A stretch of DNA of 64,000 bases. Origin: Labia minor (lineage: Eukaryota; Arthropoda; Insecta; Dermaptera; Spongiphoridae). The notes beneath the pieces are model-generated. The model did no database searches. It was given only the letters and a program-made list of their open reading frames with translations, and had not been told where the DNA came from. Positions 1-29,714 of the stretch are shown in pieces. Position 1 is the first letter of the stretch. Every line of letters starts with the position of its first letter. The translations under genes and the position numbers were made by a program. The stretch covers positions 23,179,146 through 23,243,145 of the forward strand of contig OY720348.1 of the NCBI GenBank assembly GCA_963082975.1, read 5' to 3'.

Positions 1-32
1 TATCAAAGTAAGATATTTTTTTTATTTTTATA

Positions 33-67
<35 letters not shown>

Positions 68-168
68 GTTACATATTAATAATAATAATAATTGCAATTT
101 TATTATTAATTGATTTGTTATTAAATGTAAATAATTTTATTTATTTATTTATTTTTTACAATGTATAG

Positions 169-11998
<11,830 letters not shown>

Positions 11999-12129
11999 AA
12001 CAACCAATAAATTTAATTTTAATTCCTTCCTGTATTTATGTGAAATACTCGTATAAGTTTACTTTTATACAATTTTTTTTTTTAAATAAAACTTATTTCA
12101 CTTAACAATGTATTCAATTCCAAATTAAA

Positions 12130-12530
12130 TGTTAATATAGTTGCTTAGACTACCTACCTATGTCTATTGCGTACGTGAACTTGAAAGTGCTTGACCATAT
12201 CAACAACATATCTCCCCCCATTCCTATCCTGAGAAAAAAATCTGAAGCTTTTGGACATCCTATGAAAGGATTGTGCCTATCAAGTTGGTTGTTGCCTAAG
12301 CGGGGTAGAGGTATTATGTGATCAGCACAACGAAACCTCTCAACCTTCATCTTGATTTTCTAGAACGGAGGTCGCTACTTTTCATTTCAAATAGATTCCC
12401 AATATTGATCACATAGGTGGGTGAACCTCTTACCAAAGACCCCAACTAGAAAGAAATTCCCTTGCCAGGCGTGGAATTTGAGCTCATGACCACGAGGATG
12501 AGTGTCAAGTGTGTTGACTGTGTAGCTTCG
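12130..12530 (-). repeat. tRNA-derived SINE
   Basis: On the minus strand, from about 12530, the sequence reads GAAGCTACACAGTCAACACACTTGACA (A-box-like), then GGTCATGAGCTCAAATTCC (B-box-like, compare GGTTCAAATCC), followed by a body of about 330 bp. A fragment of the body recurs at 6728-6812. The tRNA-like part is too degenerate to be a working tRNA gene. Confidence 0.6.
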
Positions 12531-12686
12531 ATTTCCTAATAAAACTCCATCAAATTAAATTCCTCTTGTTCCTTTATATCTACTTTTATATTTCTGGTCT
12601 ACTGGGTCCCTAGGATTATATATATTTTATTTATTATTTAAACTGTAGATATTAAATTATTAAAGCTTTGGTGGTTGTTTTTATTT

Positions 12687-12971
12687 ATAACGGAATTTTG
12701 TAGATTAAACCACATATTGATATTTGTTATTGTAAATTTATTCAAAAAATACAAGCATATACACAACGTTTCGATTGCTACATCTGCAATCGTTATCAAG
12801 TGACTCGAGTGTCCAGTCACTTGTCACTTGTCACTGGACACTCGAACAGTGCAGTCGCTTGATAACGATTGCAGAAGTAGCAATCGAAACGTCGTGTATA
12901 TGTTTGTATTTTTTGAATAAATTTACAATAACAAATATCAATATGTGGTTTAATCTACAAATTTCCGTTAT
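12687..12971. repeat. Near-palindrome of about 285 bp
   Basis: Two arms of about 140 bp lie head to head, from ATAACGGAATTTTGTAGATT on the left to its complement ending at about 12971. The arms are near-identical over most of their length. The right arm has an extra GCACTGTT near the centre, and CACTTGTCACTTGTCACT lies at the turn. Each arm carries the block TTGATAACGATTGC..GCAATCGAAACG, with a perfect 7-bp stem CGATTGC/GCAATCG ahead of AAACG, a layout recalling a broken hammerhead ribozyme. It is probably an inverted duplication of a retroelement end. Confidence 0.8.
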
Positions 12972-13076
12972 ATTTAAACTGTATTTTCATATTGAATATT
13001 TTGAACTCAAAATTTTTGTGTATTCTTTTTTTAATTAAAATTTGAAAATGAAAATGAAAGCAGCTGCAAGTGGTAA

Positions 13077-13357
13077 GTGAGAGATAACATTGAAATTGAA
13101 ATTAAAAAAAAAAAACGTTTTTTTCTTCATATATGTCATTGTCGAAAAAACATTGCATCCAAACAAATGTTACAGTTAGTTTTTGTAACACCTTTCAGTA
13201 AACTTTACCGGTCCACTTGTCAAGGGATCCATAAATTAGAAGACCGTTGGAATAAGTGTATTGAAGTTGAGGGAAACTACGCTGAGAGAGAAACATAGTC
13301 TTACAAATAAAAATTGGTTTCTTCCTTTCCGTTCCACGGACTTATCGAACAACCTAG
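13077..13357 (+). pseudogene. Mariner/Tc1-type transposase remnant with 3' terminal repeat
   Basis: The reading frame 13077-13298 ends with GIHKLEDRWNKCIEVEGNY, the wording of mariner-family transposase C-termini, where the pattern is RW-KC--G-Y. Just downstream, at about 13336-13357, the sequence ACGGACTTATCGAACAACC then TAG is a mariner-type terminal inverted repeat (reversed: CTAGGTTGTTCGATAAGTCC). No matching 5' terminus is visible upstream and most of the transposase is missing, so this is a 5'-truncated, dead copy. Confidence 0.7.
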
Positions 13358-14213
13358 TATATATTTATGTTTGTTGAAAAATATTTTCCAATAATTTTTA
13401 TTTAATAAAATATTTGATAATATTTATTAACTAAATTATCGTATGCGAAAGTTGTGAAATTTATTATTAATGAACCTGATTTCGAAAACATCAAAAACAT
13501 CAGCCTTAACTGTCATATTATTTTTTTTTCAGTTAAGAGGATGCCTATTATGAGATTGTTAATTTATAAAATTTTGAATTGTGAGTTTTGTTAAATATTA
13601 TTAGCTCTACTACTACTAATGTAATAAAAATGTTTATTTTGTTGTAAAATTATTAAAAATATACTCAATTAAATGCTCATAGTTTTATGTTAAACTTTAT
13701 TAATATACTTGTAGTGCATCAAAAAATAGGATTCTATTAAAGGAGAAGAAAGTTTAAAAGGGGTCGACGTAGGAAAAAAGATTAGGATACCCTGAGTTAG
13801 ATGATGATTTATAACATAGAGCAGCGGTCGCCGTGAAGAAGCCGGCTCTACGTGTAAGTATTGGATGCGTCATACATTAATAAATATATTTTCTGTAATC
13901 ATTTTTCCATTAAACTAATGATAATTTCTTTTTTTAAATGACTAATCATCAGCATAATGAAGAGAATGATTGCCGCAACATTTAATTTTTTTTATACATA
14001 TATGCATATCAAAACGGCCTGCAGTTCAAATAAAATAAAATTTAAAGAGTTTTTTCTTCATGAGGGAATTTTTGCTCACATAATTTTCCACAAAAAAGGC
14101 CCGAAATTTGATGATATAATGTTTTGGTACATCCAAAATGGCGACTGTGACGTCAGATAGGCGACAACTTTTGTTCGAAGTGTTCTCTCCCTATCTCCTT
14201 GATAGAAATAGAA

Positions 14214-14483
14214 GTAGAAGTGATTCCCAAAGTGGGCGCTGGAGCGGTCCAGGGGCGGTGATGGCATTACTTGTATATTACTTTTCTATTCTGAGATCAA
14301 TAAATAGATACATAAATTCAATGTTTCTAATTTACACCTTTATTTATAATATTTTGCAAATAGGTACATTTATCTTTCTGTTTAATTGTTATTAAAATTA
14401 AAAAAAGTTAATTTCCAAGGGGGCGCTGAGTAAATTTTTTTTTGGAAAAGGGACGCTTGGCCAAATAAGTTTGGGAACCACTG
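14214..14483. repeat. hAT MITE, about 270 bp, with 8-bp flanking duplication
   Basis: Left part AAGTGATTCCCAAAGTGGGC followed by GCTGGAGCGGTCCAGGGGCG; right end AAGTTTGGGAACCACTG. These are mirror-image hAT termini. AAATAGAA occurs at 14206-14213 and again at 14484-14491. The left end carries a few extra bases (GTAG) before the repeat, so the exact border is not certain. Confidence 0.7.
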
Positions 14484-15097
14484 AAATAGAATATAGAAAA
14501 TATTTGAGGGGGGAGGGAGTGGGGGTCAAGAGTTAATAACACATCCAGGTTTTTTTTATTTTTAATATATATATATCTTTATTCTATTATTTTTACAATA
14601 TTGAAATGATTTAATGGATAATATATAAGAAATATGTTTTGTTATGTATTACACTTATTCAGATTAGTTAATATATCTTAAACTTTTCTCTTTAAAGAGA
14701 AGATGGCTGGCCCTTCTCATTATAAATATCTTTTTTTTTTTTAACAACAATATATATGTATTTAAGATGAATGTTATTAATAAATCTTAATAATATAAAA
14801 TAATAAATACATCTTTACCTATCTTGACATTAATTAATAAAGAAGTTAAATAATTGTATCATGTACATTTATACACCAAATATTACATTGACTTTAATTT
14901 ATCATTATTAAACAGATACAATTAATTCACATTGACTAATTTAACAGATAGGACGATTTGTCACTCACAAATATACACCTTGACAATAAAGTTACATTGA
15001 TAATTTGAAGATCGAATATTTGGTAAAATGGTACAGATTTAATGAAAATAAAAAATTTACTGAATATTTAAAAATTGGGAAAAAATAAGCATATATT

Positions 15098-15286
15098 GCC
15101 TACTTTTTTTTTTTTTTTTTTAAAAGAGACAAATTGAAAATTTTTTAAAAAAAAAGTCGGGAGTCTGATCGCGAAAAACAATTGATTGATTTTTTTTTTT
15201 AGAACCATATTGAAAAAATTTAAATATTTGCCGATATTTTGGCAGGGCCGCAAAAATAATAGTAGGCCGCGAGTTTGACATCCCTG
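15098..15286. repeat. hAT MITE (second family), one end intact
   Basis: Right end GCGAGTTTGACATCCCTG. Its reverse complement reads CAGGGATGTCAAACTCGCGG, and its interior (CAAATATTTAAA..TTTTTTCAATATGGTTCTA) matches the element at 57379-57572. The far end fades into poly-A/T. Confidence 0.7.
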
Positions 15287-15372
15287 ATTTACAATAAAAT
15301 TAAAAGTTAAAATTTATAAAATAATAATAAAAAATTAAAAACAATATAATACGAAATAAATAAATTACAAGT

Positions 15373-18300
15373 TTATTTTGGGAGAAATTTATCAATTTTC
15401 AATGGCAATAATCGCTTCATATCCCTGCAAAGACTATATTCAATTCGCATTTCTTTTTTAGTCTTTTCATTTCGATCGCAGTAATCGATAAATTGCTAAA
15501 AAAAAAGAATTACAATTTTATATAAGAAGATAAGACATTAAAACATCCATAATCTATTAGTTGAATACCCACCGTATAATAAATTAACGAATGTTTGTTG
15601 TTAAACTTAATATCTTCAGGACTAGAACAAATGCGTTTTTGGTAGACCCGAGCAACGGTGAAATATGCGTTAAGACAGGGTCGTGCCATGTCGTCTTCAA
15701 ATTTGAGAGGCATCTTGTCATCTCTGAAAATTTAGTTTATTGTTCAATTAATTTTAAAATATTTATTTAATCTTATACTAGTACTATTAAAGATGAATAA
15801 TATTCAATAATTTTGATAAATAAATTAAAAATAAATGAAAAATTATAAACCAAATTATTATATTATATTAATATAAACTTATATATATATATTAAATAAT
15901 AATATAATAAATATTAAATAATTAATTTATTAATTAACTTATTTACAAATTATATTAACTTTAGTTTAGTTTATTTGATTTAAAATTAGAAAAAATATAA
16001 TATAAAAAATTATTTAGTGATTCATTAAAATCTTTCAAAAGAGAATATACATACTTGTCTTTGAATGAATCCAAAAATTTTAGAAAGAATTTGACACTAT
16101 TATCGCAATACGAATTGGCTTTTCTGATACTTGATTTGCTATTTTCAGTTCTGACTTCCATAATATTCATCTTCACGTCAAAAATATCATGATTAATTTG
16201 ACCCATTTCGTACCAAATCTCTCGACAAGAATCAATATAATATTTAGCGTTCAATTTACCCTGGAGGGGTTCCAGCAAATATAAACGCTTTTTAAGCATG
16301 ATAATTTGTCTTGCATCATCCTCTTCAAAGAAGCAGAGGTTTCTGTAGAGCTGACTGTGATCTTGAGTGATCTGGATCATGTCCGAAGCATGGGTATCAA
16401 GAGTATAATACTTTTTAGCTGAGACGATATGTTGTTGCATGATGAGAAATAATTTCCTGGCATCATCAAAAGTCAAAATATAATTATAAATGACTTTATT
16501 TTCATAAAACGAAGTATCAAACTTGTCAAAATGTAATTGGTTCAGATCGGCCATTTTGAGATCTTCTTTTTCTAAAATTTCTGCATCTTTCAGAACGGTT
16601 TCGACATCAAGAATTTTAAAAAATGATTCAGTATCTTCAGAAATTAAGCGTTTCTTGGAGAGGGACATGAGTAAAAGACCATATTTGACCCAACAGCGTG
16701 AAACATCTGCGGATCGGCGATTCATCAATTCCACCCTAAAAATGATTAAAAAAAAAACAACAAATAAATATTTATTAAGTTCTTGGAACTCCTAAGTGTT
16801 TAAAAATAAATGGAATTGTCAAATTTTTGCCCAAGAAAAAACAATAATTTAAGTAAATAATATAAAAATGGTAAAAAAAAAAAATTCAAAAAAATAAATA
16901 ATCAGATTTAGAGAAAAATTTAATAATATGAATTTGTTTCTATTCAAAATTAATATTTCAGAAGTGAAGGAAAGAAATTAATTATGTTTAGTGAAAAAGT
17001 AATATTAAAACTATGTACCTAGAGTATCAAGGTTTATTAAAATATTGTGAAGAAGTTAATTATTCCAATATTTGAATTGAGCAAAGAAAAGGTTTGGTAA
17101 AGTGGAGATTTTACATAAAATGTTTTCTTAGTAGTGAAATGTTAATCGAAACAAATGATATCTGGTTACTTAAGAAGTCAATTTAATTGAGCATAAAAAG
17201 GGTGAATAATGAATGTATTAATTTATTTTTAAGGTTTACGGATAATTTAAAAGGAATAAAATTTTTAAATACGGTAAAACATTTTTGAGAAAAGATAAAG
17301 ATGAATCTTGATCATGGTAAGTTGTAGTTTTAGATGAAGTAGATAAAGAAGAGACTAAATGAGGGAATTGAAGTATAGAGTTCCATAAGAGGAAGATTTT
17401 TTTACAATTCTATTAGATCATTAACACTTTAGTTAGTGGCCGGTATCAACGTATTTATATCACGCTTTTCATTCATGTGGCATTTTGTTAAGGGACAATA
17501 GAGTATATATAGATGGATAGTGGAGATATAACATTTAATCTATTCGCTAATAAATTGGTTGTTCATGTGGACGTGAATATAAAAATTGAATAAATAATTA
17601 TTTTCGAATACTGATGGAGTATCTTCGTAGTGTCGAGCTCCCATTTAAGGAATTAATAAAATTTTATAAATTAACAATGGCTCCTATTAATGTTGAGAAA
17701 ACCCAATTCTTTGGAAACCCCCCAGCCTCCACTTGCTTACAATACAATAAGCTAGAATAAAATTATTTTAATTTTATTAATAATTTATTAATCCTTAGAA
17801 ATCTTTCTTTTGGATTGTTTGAAATATTTGTTATTATCAATTTTATATTGTAATTCATTTATCTTTTTCAATTTAACATTTTTAAATTGAAAATCTCTTT
17901 TAATTTAGTCATTAAAATAGGCACGTTGTTTTATGGGCCATACATATTCATATTAGCATTTATATTTATACATTTTTGTGATAATACCCCGACTCTTCAA
18001 AATTCAACACATAATAAACAATTTTTCAAAAAAATTCCAAGAAAATATCAAAGCTGGGCAAAATATTTCTATTGATGAGGGCATAAGACTGAATTTCAGA
18101 GTTTATAACCTTTCGAAAATCACAAAGTATAGTCTTATCCAGATGCTATGTGATTCTACTTCAGGTTAATTTCTAGTTTTAAATTATATTCTGATGCAGG
18201 GGGGGGGAATAGTTTAAATAATACAATCTTAGAATTATTGGCATATTCATTGAGAAAGTGGCATCATTTATATATGGACAACTTCTATAAGTGTCAAGGA

Positions 18301-20999
18301 TTTTATTTCTAAATAAAATCAGAGTTTGTGGAACAATTCGACGCAACTGAGGATTGCCGAACTCTTTGAAAAAGACAAAGCTGAAAGTTTTTGAAACTGC
18401 ATTCAAACGAAAAGGACAAATAGTTTTACAATTATGGAAACATCGATAAGTAAAGATATAAGAATGATTTCTAGTATTCATAATGCCGAAATAGTTGATA
18501 CGGGAAAAATTTGTAAAATAAAATCAATCGCTTAATACAAAAACCAAATAATATAATAATTGAGTAAAATCATCATATGAAGGGTGTAGATCGAGCTGAT
18601 CAAAATCTCAGCTATTATCCTTTATATAGAAAAACCATAAAATGGTGAGACAAAGTAGTAATATACCTTTTCAATTGTGCTTTATTTAATGCATTCAGAG
18701 TTTACGAACAATTAAATGTAAATTCTACTAAAACATTGAAGTTTCATGTTTTTCTACTACAGTTATCTGAAGCTTGGATTCAGGGTAATTTACCAAATAC
18801 TGAAAAAAAATTTGGAAATCCTAACTATGTTTCTGAAACCAATAAACGAACAAGAAGGTGTGTATGTTATGAAAATAAAATACGTAAAACCACCAATTTT
18901 ATGTGTAAAGTTTGTAAAGTTCTCTTACATTTAAAAGATTGTTTTACTTCATATCATTTGAAGAAGAACTATTGAATGCATATTCTATACACATAGCACT
19001 GTAACTTCACTTGTAAAAAACCTTGTATCTTAAATAAAATGTAATGTAATGTCAATGTAAACTTGTATTTAGGAATGGACTATTTCCATAAAAAAAATTA
19101 TGGTATCTATATGAGGCTATTTAAATTACATATTTTAATTTTCATAGATTTCTGATTGGTTAATTCATTTATTTTAAATAAAATGTAGTGTAAGTTTCAT
19201 GTGAACATGTGTCGTGTTATTATTTGCCGATTACACGCGAAATCAACTACCTTCTGCAGATTTACACCAAAGTCTTGAATATATAATAATATTCTCTTTA
19301 TTACGAAACTTGGAGAAAGTAGAATAATTCAAAATTGAAAAATTGTAATATTTAATAAAAAATTTTAGTCAAAATGTTATTATTGGTTTTTTTGTTCTTT
19401 TTTTAATTTATTTTTTTTTTTTTTTTTGGTTTTTGAAATCTTTTGTACCCAGGAGCTATGTCAAAGTTAGATTTTTGAATTTGAACTTCAAGTTATTGCC
19501 GGCTCCTGAGGTTTTAACAAAAAAGGCATAGGCTCCCTGGTAAAGTTATCACTCAGACCGCATAGTGTTAATAAAGGTAGCAAGTTTAACTAAACTTTTA
19601 TTATAGAATTTTATAAATTTATAATTATTTATCATCACTTATTATAATTAATTATACTAATTATAAATATTTGATTATATAAATATAAACTTAATTAAAA
19701 ATCTTTATTCCAGGTTTAATTATAAATCAATTTTAGTTAAGGGTATGGTTGTTGATGTTATTTTGTTTTATTGACCTCGATGCATCCCCAGGCATAGTTG
19801 GAGTAAAAAAATCAAAAAGGTTGTGTTGGGCGGAACAGGGGTGATGATAGACCTGGGAAAAATATATTTGTGCGAAGACCGATTAAGAAATGCCCGGTTG
19901 AAAAACAAAGTACCGGGTGGGTGGCTAATGTAGGAAAGGGAGTGAGAGAGATGGGAGAAAATAGGAGTTGGATGGGTGTAGCTCAGGATAGATAGATAGA
20001 TTACATGAAGAAATGTGGCTGCTGCGGCCAAGAGCTTTCGAGTTCCGTACAGCCACATAGATAAGATATACAGAATTTATTTAATTTTTTTTTTTTTTTT
20101 TTTTTTTTTTTGGAAATATTTTTTTGAAAGATAATTGAATGTTTAAGTTACAATATTAAGTGAATGAATATTTACTTGGCTGCCATTTCCTCTTCGGTGC
20201 AGGTTTCAAATTGGAGGTCAGACTCGTATTTACGAATAATTGCGCTAGCAGCAGCCAAATAATGTCTTGCTTCCTTAAAACAATTGATTTCAATAAAAAA
20301 TTGGGAAAGAGTAGCTGCATTAGTGGCCCAATCAAGTTTATCCAAATCTCCAAATTCCAATTGTTTTTTTAAAGTAATATGACAATAGAGAACCGCACGT
20401 AGATGCAAATCCAAAGCTTTATATACTTGAGCCAAGTAGAATGTGGTAAGAGCGTAAGTAGCGTCGAGGGTGCGTTCAGCTAATTCATCTGTTGAACTGT
20501 TATGAAAAATCCAATCAATGACGGGTACATCTTTTGGATAAACAGCGGTGTATTCTTTATAAAGAATTTCAGCTTCCTCCAAATGCACTCTCGAATATTT
20601 GGCGTCATCCCGTTGAAACCAAATGACCCCCAATTCATTTAAAGCGGAGATCATCAACAGAATGGTATCAGGATGGAGTGGTTGTTTAGCAATCAAATCC
20701 AAACATTTTTTAAAATACTTCGCCGCAGTGACCAATTCATCAGTATTGGAAGAGGTTTTGCCGAGAGTGAAATAAACAATGGACAACATTAATTTCACTT
20801 CAGTGAACTCATCATTGCCATTGTCGTTAAGGGCCATTTTACAATGTAATAATTCTTTCATATCTTTCAAAATTTCTATAGCTTTATAATAGGATTTGTA
20901 CGGTTCTGATTTTGGATCCCGTTTAGATTCTTTATCAATTAAAAACTTGACTTCTGAATATTTACTTGCCATACTCGTTTGAAGCGTAGTGATTAACAT
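15373..20999 (-). CDS. KIFBP: KIF-binding protein (KIFBP/KBP family), 4 exons
   Basis: A cytoplasmic helical-repeat (TPR-like) protein that binds kinesin motor domains and regulates their microtubule engagement, affecting axonal transport. Exons on the minus strand: 20999-20176, 16735-16055, 15723-15573, 15495-15373 (stop 15375-15373); 592 residues against about 620 in human. Family landmarks in order: EPYKSYYKA near the N-terminus, ALNELGVIWFQRDDA, TTFYLAQVYKALDLHLRAVLYCH, WATNAATLSQFFIEINCFKEARH, SADVSRCWVKYGLLLM, TFDDARKLFLIMQQHIVSAKK, QITQDHSQLYRNLCFFEED, MARPCLNAYFTVARVYQKR, and a C-terminus LPLKIDKFLPK. The start may be at 20999 or at the second Met at 20972 (MASKYSEVKF), which looks more like the family start. 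Intron 1 is 3.4 kb and contains a piggyBac relic in the opposite orientation. It lies head-to-head with the BLM gene. Confidence 0.93.
17425..19567 (+). mobile_element. Decayed piggyBac transposon inside KIFBP intron 1
   Basis: Transposase remnants run in order on the + strand but with stops and frameshifts: HFCDN at about 17964-17980; NISIDEGIRLNFRVYN at 18051-18104, then MLCDSTSG; HHLYMDNFYKC at about 18260-18296; HMKGVDRADQNLSYYPLYRK at about 18570-18633, followed by TIKW and a TGA where the family has Trp; then the C-terminal Cys-rich finger RCVCYENK..CKVCKVLL..DCFTSYH at 18854-18950. These match the DDE/D catalytic core and cross-brace finger of piggyBac transposases. TTAA lies at 17421-17424 and 19568-19571, with inward ends both beginning CACT (CACTTTAGTTAGTGGCCGG and reversed CACTATGCGGTCTGAGTG). 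That gives an element of 2143 bp, shorter than the family's usual size. Identity is firm; the exact termini are less so. Confidence 0.85.
19573..20175. other. KIFBP intron 1, part next to exon 1
   Basis: AT-rich DNA, then a more complex stretch at about 19760-20060 (GCATCCCCAGGCATAGTTGG.., GTGGCTGCTGCGGCCAAGAG) followed by a 30-T run at about 20080-20111. The T run beside a non-AT-rich block looks like the tail of an antisense retroposed element, but I do not recognise the family. Confidence 0.35.
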
Positions 21000-22367
21000 C
21001 TTGATATGATTTTTGGATCACTTCAATTGATTTTGAAGAGAATATAATCAAAATGATGATGTAAAGTAAGGATGTATATATTATATGGCAGAGAGGTAAA
21101 TGTTGCTTATGGAAAGAAAATCAATAATGGCGAATATGGGATGGATTTGGAAATGTCAATAATAATGAACCGGTTCTGTAAAATCTGTTCCATGAACCGG
21201 TTCAGTGATGACCAAATTTTAAATAATTTTTCATTTGAAATTTAGAAATTAAAAAATATTTTTTAGAAGATATTTTTTAATGTAACATAATGAATTTTCC
21301 ATTCTATTCATTTCAAAAGATGTTCAGTGTATTTAATCAAAAATAGATAAATATATATAACTATTTTAATGTTATATGACATATTATATTCAATTTTAAA
21401 ATTTTTACCTTAAAACATTGATAATTTAAATTGAAACACATAAGAAAAAAATTTTAATATCAATTAAATAATTTACCAAGTACATTAATTCTTTCGATTA
21501 ATAACCATTATAATTGCCTCTCTTTTTTCATCAAAGAAATCTTATTAAAAAATAATTTATTTAATAATTTAATTCATTTAAATTTAAATAATAATTATTT
21601 ATTATTTATATACCATTTTGCGGTATTATAAGTTATATTTTAGAATTTTTTAATATTTCTTATTTTATATAAACCGCACAAAGAACTACGTCTTTTATCG
21701 TCTTCGTTCACTTAAGTCATTAACTCCCACTATATTTTTTTTTTTTTGTTAGGTTTCAATATCCCTCTTTATTCGGACCTCTTCATTTTTAATAAGATAC
21801 TTACACCTTTATCGATAAAATTAATTTTTATATATGATTATTTAATAAAATTGATTTTTTTTTTAATTTTAGTCAAAATTATGTTTACAATTGTCTATAC
21901 TAAAAGAAATAAATTTAATATATTACTAGATAAATATTAGATTTTATAATATAAAAATATTATATTTTATAAATCAAATATGCATTGCTTATTTATTTAT
22001 TATTTTATTAATTATTATTTTAATGTATTTTTTTTGTGTGTGTTTTTCTAATTGAGAAATTGGAGGGAAATATCAAAATAAAACTAAAGATATGCTATCT
22101 TCATGTCTATTAATAAAATGAAGAAATTACAGACTATATATTTTGTTTGGTTTAGTTTATAAATATTTATTAGATTAGATTAGATAGTTTTTGGTATTTA
22201 TATATATATATATATTTATACAATTGTATAAATTAATATTATTAATAATTACAACTGTTATAATTATTTCATTATTTGTGCTATATTAGTTTTTTAATAA
22301 TATAATGGCAAAACAACATGCATTTGAATTTTAATAAACTGTCAAAGTGATTTACTCGATTATTAAA
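21000..22367. promoter_or_regulatory. Divergent KIFBP-BLM intergenic region, candidate bidirectional promoter
   Basis: About 1.4 kb separates the first codons of two genes transcribed away from each other. Close to KIFBP, at 21167-21176 and 21194-21203, there are two copies of the palindrome GAACCGGTTC with 27-bp spacing. This matches the AACCGGTT core bound by Grainyhead/CP2-family factors. ATGGCGAATATGG lies upstream of them. The rest is AT-rich without motifs I can defend. That the region drives both genes is an inference from the gene arrangement. Confidence 0.4.
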
Positions 22368-28164
<5,797 letters not shown>

Positions 28165-29714
28165 AACCCAAAAAATAATAATATAATTTAAAAAAATTCA
28201 CCAAGCTAAGCAATATAAAAAATTTCTTCATGTATACCCAGTGAAATAAAAATATACTTTCAATAAATATTATTTTATTTTGTTTATGAATCATAAAAAT
28301 ATCCAAATTTGTTACTAATCATAATAATAATAAGTCTAATAAAATTTTTGTATTTATTCCATTCTCTTTTTTAAAATTATTATTTATTTTTACTTTTTCA
28401 GAATCCATCAGCTTTTTTTTCTTTTACTTTTAATTTTTATCGATAGATAATTTTGTCTGGTCTATTGATATAATTAATCGTAATTAATTTCTAATTTATT
28501 TTAATAAAGCAAGATAAAATATTGTAAGTATTTATATTGTTTGGTTAATAATCAGAAGAATTGCCTCTAATTTATTTTCATCTATATATAAGCCCATTTT
28601 TATATAAATCTATTCATGAAATGACTAATAAAATAAAACTGTTTTCTAACCTATTTTATTTTATAAATTTATAGAAATTCTTAACTCAGAGTGAAATTAA
28701 AATTCAATAACTATTTTATAATATTTTTTATAATTAAACATTAATCTTAGTAGATATTCATTCAAGATATATTTCCTTAATGATACTAAAAAAACAAAAT
28801 GAATTATCTCAAGTATTTAAAATAATATTCTTAATAATTTAATATATAATTTGAAAACTTCATGTATCTTTATATTTTAATGAAGTTAAATAAATCAAGG
28901 AATATGACAGTTTATAAATGCCAATTAATATATTATATAAATAAAGAGACCAATCGTCCTTTCGTAGGCTCTGTGCTTCCTCAAGATGTGTCTAACTGTC
29001 CTCTTTTTCAATATTTTACAACTAATCCGTTTATCTTTGAATTATTTAAAAATATGATGGTGCAATTCTGAAAATCATGATTAGACGCATACACACCACA
29101 TTCTGAGGATAATAACGAAACATAATTGTTGTATAGTTTTTTAAGTTAATAAAATGATCATATATATATTTGCTATTTACTTTTTTCGTAAACTTTTTGT
29201 CCTTTTAATTATAAAAAAATAGACGAAATATTAATGGAATTATCTATTATTTTAATTATGAAATATGAAAAACTTAATATATTTTTTAATCATTTTGAAT
29301 ATTTAAATTATTTTTTTTTTTGTTTGCTACTTTTATAAATAGTTTAATAGTTATTTATATAATATTATTTTTATTATTTATGTTATATATTTCTTGATTT
29401 TGGATATTTTCAATTTCTTTTATAGTTTTTCTAAAATTTATTAATATAAATATAGAGAATATTGAATTAATTATTAAAATTTTTCTATTATAAAATAAAA
29501 TTTTAATATATAATAAAAATTTAAAAATTGTAATATATAATAAAAGTTTAAGTTTCTGGATAGGATTAAATTGTTATACAAAATATAGTATTTATTTGTT
29601 TAAATTATTTATTTATTTGTAAATATAAATTGTTTTTGTTTCTATTATTTATTGTATAGTTTATTATTGTTATATTTTATTTATTATATTCTAGTCATGT
29701 TCAATAAAACATAG

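Larger units (their letters stand above)
11999..15372. other. Intergenic region between MRP and KIFBP (tail-to-tail), repeat-filled
   Basis: The MRP + strand and KIFBP - strand genes end facing each other here. After the MRP polyadenylation signals there is a SINE (12130-12530), a near-palindrome (12687-12971), a mariner remnant (13077-13357), and hAT pieces (14214-14483, 15098-15286). I see no host gene in it. Confidence 0.7.

Noticed and set aside
12150-12350. 66-codon minus-strand open frame
   Set aside because: It lies within a SINE body, part of which recurs at 6728-6812.
12687-12971. Active hammerhead ribozyme
   Set aside because: The stem and the GAAA box are present, but the CUGAUGA box is changed at two normally essential positions in both arms.
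18179-18481. 100-codon minus-strand open frame
   Set aside because: It is the reverse of the piggyBac transposase remnant, whose conserved blocks read on the + strand.
28862-29071. 69-codon open frame downstream of BLM
   Set aside because: No family resemblance and no splice context; the nearby wording looks like a decayed repeat.
29060-29140. Second hammerhead-like motif (CTGAGGATAATAACGAAACA)
   Set aside because: The boxes match CUGANGA and GAAA, but there is no stem II between them and no visible stems I or III.
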